DNA from: Pseudomonadota bacterium
GTDB lineage: Bacteria; Pseudomonadota; Alphaproteobacteria; Rhizobiales; Xanthobacteraceae
DNA length: 7,477 nucleotides
Direction of reading: 5' to 3'
Assembly: GCA_023390695.1 (NCBI GenBank)
Contig: JAEWCJ010000241.1
Span: 1-7,477 of the forward strand
Position 1 is the stretch's first letter; every line of letters starts with the position of its first letter. The notes beneath the pieces were generated by a model. That model had not been told where the DNA came from. It searched no databases and saw only the letters and a list, made by a program, of their open reading frames with translations. Shown piece by piece: positions 6,200 through 7,477 of the stretch. A program made the position numbers and the translations under genes.

Positions 6200-6961
6200 A
6201 TGGATATCAAGGGGCAGACGGCCATCATCACCGGCGGCGCCTCCGGCCTCGGCGCAGCGACCGCGGAAGCGCTCGCAGCCGCCGGGGCGAAGGTCGCACT
6301 GCTAGACGTGAACGTGCAGGCGGCGGAAGCAATCGCGAAGACAATCGGCGGCATCGCCGTGCAATGCGACGTGACCAGCGACACCAGCGCGGAGGCGGCG
6401 CTCGCCAAGGTGCGCGAAGCCTATGGCGCCGGCCGCGTGCTGGTGAATTGCGCCGGCATCGGCCCGCCCAAGCGCATCGTCGGCAAGGACGGCCCGATGC
6501 CGCTCGCCGACTACAAGCGGGTGATCGAGATCAACCTGATCGGCACCTTCAACATGCTGCGGCTCGCCGCCGCCGACATGTGCAAGCTGGAGCCGCTCGC
6601 CGACGGCGAGCGCGGTGTCATCGTCTCCACCGCTTCGGTCGCGGCTTTCGAGGGCCAGGTCGGGCAGGCCGCCTATGCGTCGTCGAAAGGCGGCGTCGCG
6701 GCGCTGACCATGCCGGCCGCGCGCGAACTGGCGCAGTTCGGCATCCGCGTCATGACGATCGCACCGGGTATCTTCATGACCCCGATGCTGGCGGCATTGC
6801 CGCAGGAGGCGCAGGACAGTCTCGGCGCCTCGGTGCCGTTCCCGAAACGGCTGGGCCGGCCTGACGAATTCGCCGACCTTGTTTCGTTCATCGTGCAAAA
6901 CCGCTATCTGAACGGCGAGGTCATCCGCCTCGACGGCGCGCTGCGCATGGCGCCCCGTTAG
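6200..6961 (+). CDS. SDR family dehydrogenase, 3-hydroxyacyl-CoA dehydrogenase type 2 (HSD10)-like
   Basis: This encodes 253 residues, a classical short-chain dehydrogenase length. The Rossmann motif is TGGASGLG (11-18). Asp36 at the end of the second strand (ALLDV) indicates NAD rather than NADP. NCAG (83-86), Asn112, Ser146, Tyr159 and Lys163 (YASSK) complete the SDR active site. STASVAAFEGQVGQAAYASS (143-162), MTIAPGIFMTPM (185-196) and VPFPKRLGRPDEFADLV (212-228) resemble human HSD10 and bacterial 3-hydroxyacyl-CoA dehydrogenases of that subgroup more than ketoacyl-ACP reductases. It is expected to oxidise a 3-hydroxyacyl-CoA to the 3-oxo form with NAD, feeding the adjacent thiolase. It starts 4 nt after the thiolase stop; AAAGG ends 9 nt before the ATG. 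A hydroxysteroid or other alcohol substrate is possible but less consistent with the neighbours. Confidence 0.87.
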   Translation: MDIKGQTAIITGGASGLGAATAEALAAAGAKVALLDVNVQAAEAIAKTIGGIAVQCDVTSDTSAEAALAKVREAYGAGRVLVNCAGIGPPKRIVGKDGPMPLADYKRVIEINLIGTFNMLRLAAADMCKLEPLADGERGVIVSTASVAAFEGQVGQAAYASSKGGVAALTMPAARELAQFGIRVMTIAPGIFMTPMLAALPQEAQDSLGASVPFPKRLGRPDEFADLVSFIVQNRYLNGEVIRLDGALRMAPR

Positions 6962-6973
6962 GTTCACGCTCGT

Positions 6974-6977
6974 GAGG
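6974..6977 (+). promoter_or_regulatory. Ribosome binding site for the thioesterase
   Basis: GAGG lies 9 nt before the ATG at 6987 in the 25-nt gap after the SDR gene. It supports independent initiation within the same transcript. Confidence 0.45.
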
Positions 6978-6986
6978 TTGGTCTAA

Positions 6987-7409
6987 ATGCTGAAGAATTC
7001 ACGCAGCCTGCGCATCGAATGGGGCGATTGCGATCCCGCCGGCATCGTTTTCTATCCGCGCTATTTCGCGATGTTCGATCACTCGACCACCATGCTGATT
7101 TCCGCCGCCAGCGGGCTCAACAAATACGACCTGCTGAAGAAATATAAGGCGCACGGCTATCCGATGGTCGACACCCGCGGCAAGTTCGCGATCCCGACCC
7201 GCTTCGGCGACGACGTGACGATCGAGTCGGAATTCACCAAGGTCGGCCGCTCGAGCTTCGACATCGAACACAAGCTGATCAAGGACGGCAAGGTCTGCCT
7301 CGAAGGCTTCGAAACGCGGGTGTGGGTGATCAAGGACCCGGACGATCCGGCAAAGATCAAATCGGCGCCGATCCCCGAAGACCTCGCCGCGAAGTTCCGC
7401 GGCGAGTAG
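6987..7409 (+). CDS. Acyl-CoA thioesterase, 4-hydroxybenzoyl-CoA thioesterase type (hotdog fold)
   Basis: This encodes 140 residues, the length of single-domain hotdog thioesterases. WGDCDPAGIVFYPRYFAMFD (12-31) matches the signature of the Pseudomonas CBS-3 4-hydroxybenzoyl-CoA thioesterase, and Asp16 corresponds to that enzyme's catalytic Asp17. The rest, including the GKFAIPTRFGDDVTIESEF stretch, shows the usual strand pattern of the family. It should hydrolyse an acyl- or aroyl-CoA to the free acid and CoA in the cytoplasm, probably as a tetramer like its relatives. Lying last in a run of ligase, hydratase, thiolase and dehydrogenase genes, it is a good candidate to release the aromatic acid left after thiolysis. 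It could instead be a general housekeeping thioesterase that recovers CoA from stalled intermediates. Confidence 0.88.
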   Translation: MLKNSRSLRIEWGDCDPAGIVFYPRYFAMFDHSTTMLISAASGLNKYDLLKKYKAHGYPMVDTRGKFAIPTRFGDDVTIESEFTKVGRSSFDIEHKLIKDGKVCLEGFETRVWVIKDPDDPAKIKSAPIPEDLAAKFRGE

Positions 7410-7445
7410 CGGCTCACCCGCAGCCACATACTCCGTTCATTCCCA

Positions 7446-7477
7446 CACCCGGGTCCGCGCGAAGCGCGGCCCGAGTG
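7446..7477. terminator. GC-rich hairpin after the thioesterase: terminator or REP-like palindrome, cut by the window end
   Basis: CGGG, a bulged T, then CCGCGC (7450-7460) pair with GCGCGG and CCCG (7464-7473) around a GAA loop, giving a 10-bp stem. After one mismatch the stem continues with CAC (7446-7448) pairing GTG (7475-7477), reaching the last base of the window. It starts 36 nt after the thioesterase stop. A T-run cannot be assessed because the window ends. The CGCGC-GAA-GCGCG core after TCATTCCC resembles dispersed palindromes common in Bradyrhizobium-type genomes, so it may be a repeat element that also acts as a terminator. Confidence 0.55.

Noticed and set aside
1..7477. Mobile element, CRISPR array, phage or toxin-antitoxin system
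   Set aside because: No transposase, integrase, terminal repeats, regularly spaced repeats or small paired genes were found; base composition looks even and the genes read as ordinary catabolic ones.
7410..7477. tRNA or small RNA gene after the thioesterase
   Set aside because: The only structure is a single GC hairpin; there is no cloverleaf pattern and the remaining space is too short.

Overview
The window is about 7.5 kb of GC-rich, densely packed DNA. Its codon use, overlapping genes and protein types suggest an alphaproteobacterium of the order Hyphomicrobiales (Bradyrhizobium/Rhodopseudomonas/Afipia-like). That placement is inferred from protein resemblance and from a REP-like palindrome at the right edge; no rRNA or other marker gene is present.

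Layout: two divergent transcription units face away from an intergenic region at about 1500-1672. Leftward runs a two-subunit family I (glutaconate-type) CoA-transferase: subunit A (1499-639), then subunit B (633 to beyond the left edge, truncated by the window). Rightward run six genes: a DUF3237 protein, an enoyl-CoA hydratase (crotonase), a feruloyl-CoA-synthase-type acyl-CoA ligase, a thiolase, an SDR dehydrogenase of the 3-hydroxyacyl-CoA (HSD10) type, and a hotdog thioesterase of the 4-hydroxybenzoyl-CoA type. Spacing is tight (4-nt overlap between ligase and thiolase, 4-nt gap between thiolase and SDR). The exception is a 97-bp gap before the crotonase, which holds two overlapping TTGT/ACAA dyads that look like an operator and possible internal promoter. 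The rightward run is followed by a strong GC hairpin at the window end.

How the genes fit together (inference): the ligase would activate a hydroxycinnamate-like acid to its CoA ester, the crotonase would hydrate the side-chain double bond, the SDR would oxidise the 3-hydroxyacyl-CoA, the thiolase would release acetyl-CoA and leave an aroyl-CoA, and the thioesterase would free the aromatic acid. No acyl-CoA dehydrogenase is present, which fits a substrate that is already alpha,beta-unsaturated. This would be a CoA-dependent beta-oxidative route for phenylpropenoids, unlike the common retro-aldol (hydratase/lyase plus aldehyde dehydrogenase) route. The roles of the DUF3237 protein and the CoA-transferase are unresolved. 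No regulator, transposase, tRNA, rRNA or CRISPR was seen.
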